Part shown: positions 5,460 through 5,685 of the stretch, one piece after another
How the letters are laid out: every line of letters begins with the position of its first letter
Numbering within the stretch: the first letter of the stretch is position 1
Origin: Nitrosomonadales bacterium
GTDB lineage: Bacteria > Pseudomonadota > Gammaproteobacteria > Burkholderiales > Gallionellaceae
Direction of reading: 5' to 3'
Length of the DNA: 5,685 nucleotides
Assembly: GCA_003235435.1 (NCBI GenBank)
Contig: QJWF01000201.1
Span: 1 to 5,685, forward strand
Notes under the pieces: generated by a model
Database searches by the model: none
What the model was told of the DNA's origin: nothing
What the model saw: only the letters and a program-made list of their open reading frames with translations
Translations under genes and position numbers: made by a program

Positions 5460-5685
5460 ATGTCCGATCTGAAAAATATCGACTTGAAGACCGGAATGGC
5501 GGCAACTGACAAGCTTGAGATCCTGATGTTCACATTGGGAATAGATGGCCGCACCGGTCGTGACGAAACCTTCGGTATCAATGTATACAAGGTGCTTGAG
5601 GTGATGCGAGTTCCCGCGCTTGCAGGTGTGGTGCTGGGTGATGTTTCAAGCGAAGGAAAGGCAAGTTTTCACGGCGTGCCGGTTC
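5460..5685 (+). CDS. cheV: CheV-type (CheW-domain) chemotaxis coupling protein, 5' part only
   Basis: An ATG at 5460, with AAGGAG at 5448-5453 six bases before it, opens 75 codons that run off the right edge. After a polar leader of about 18 residues, KLEILMFTLG (18-27) and ETFGINVYKVLEVMRVP (36-52) match the first strands of a CheW domain. GINV-x-KV-x-EV, and a preceding strand that begins with L-E-x-L-x-F, are more typical of CheV than of plain CheW. CheV would also carry a C-terminal receiver domain, which lies outside the window, so CheW itself cannot be excluded. The protein bridges receptors to the kinase CheA at the cytoplasmic face of the membrane. The 78-bp gap from the chemoreceptor contains no clear promoter or terminator, so the two are probably co-transcribed and may work as a pair. 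Confidence 0.8.
   Translation, partial: MSDLKNIDLKTGMAATDKLEILMFTLGIDGRTGRDETFGINVYKVLEVMRVPALAGVVLGDVSSEGKASFHGVPV

Overview
The window looks like chromosome from a beta-proteobacterium, with base composition near 50% GC. The main clue is a flagellar master-regulator pair, flhD-flhC, which is restricted to Beta- and Gammaproteobacteria. The pilin, the heme-binding chemoreceptor and the CheV-like protein would suit an environmental, iron- or redox-cycling lineage such as the Gallionellaceae/Nitrosomonadales. That last placement is an impression from protein style and was not tested by any search.

Layout. Positions 1-284 (minus strand) hold the 5' part of a type IV prepilin gene that runs off the left edge. 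Positions 285-521 are a divergent, AT-rich control region. It holds a consensus-quality sigma-54 promoter facing the pilin, an IHF-type site about 80 bp upstream of the predicted pilin start, and a plausible sigma-70 promoter facing the other way. Positions 522-2216 (plus) encode an orphan multi-pass membrane histidine kinase. Positions 2217-2654 are a 438-bp gap with two small palindromes, a 53-codon ORF that may be a decayed kinase fragment, and an inverted repeat of the RcsB/GacA type upstream of flhD. Positions 2655-2972 and 2979-3539 are flhD and flhC, six bases apart. Positions 3540-3755 are a gap with a sigma-70-like promoter. Positions 3756-5381 encode a methyl-accepting chemotaxis protein with a c-type heme motif (CxxCH) in its periplasmic domain. 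Positions 5460-5685 are the start of a CheV/CheW-type coupling protein cut off by the right edge.

How the parts fit. The region joins two forms of surface motility, type IV pili and flagella, with their sensory input. FlhDC would switch on flagellar genes. The heme receptor would read redox state or a heme ligand in the periplasm and signal through the CheV-like adaptor to CheA. The kinase between the pilin and flhDC has no response regulator in view, so its target is open. Its position, and the NarL/FixJ-type repeat in front of flhD, make control of pilin or flagellar genes a testable guess.

No wholly new system is evident. The observations most worth checking are the sigma-54/IHF arrangement at the pilin, the heme-c chemoreceptor, the operator-like repeat before flhDC, and the orphan kinase with a possible decayed relative just downstream.
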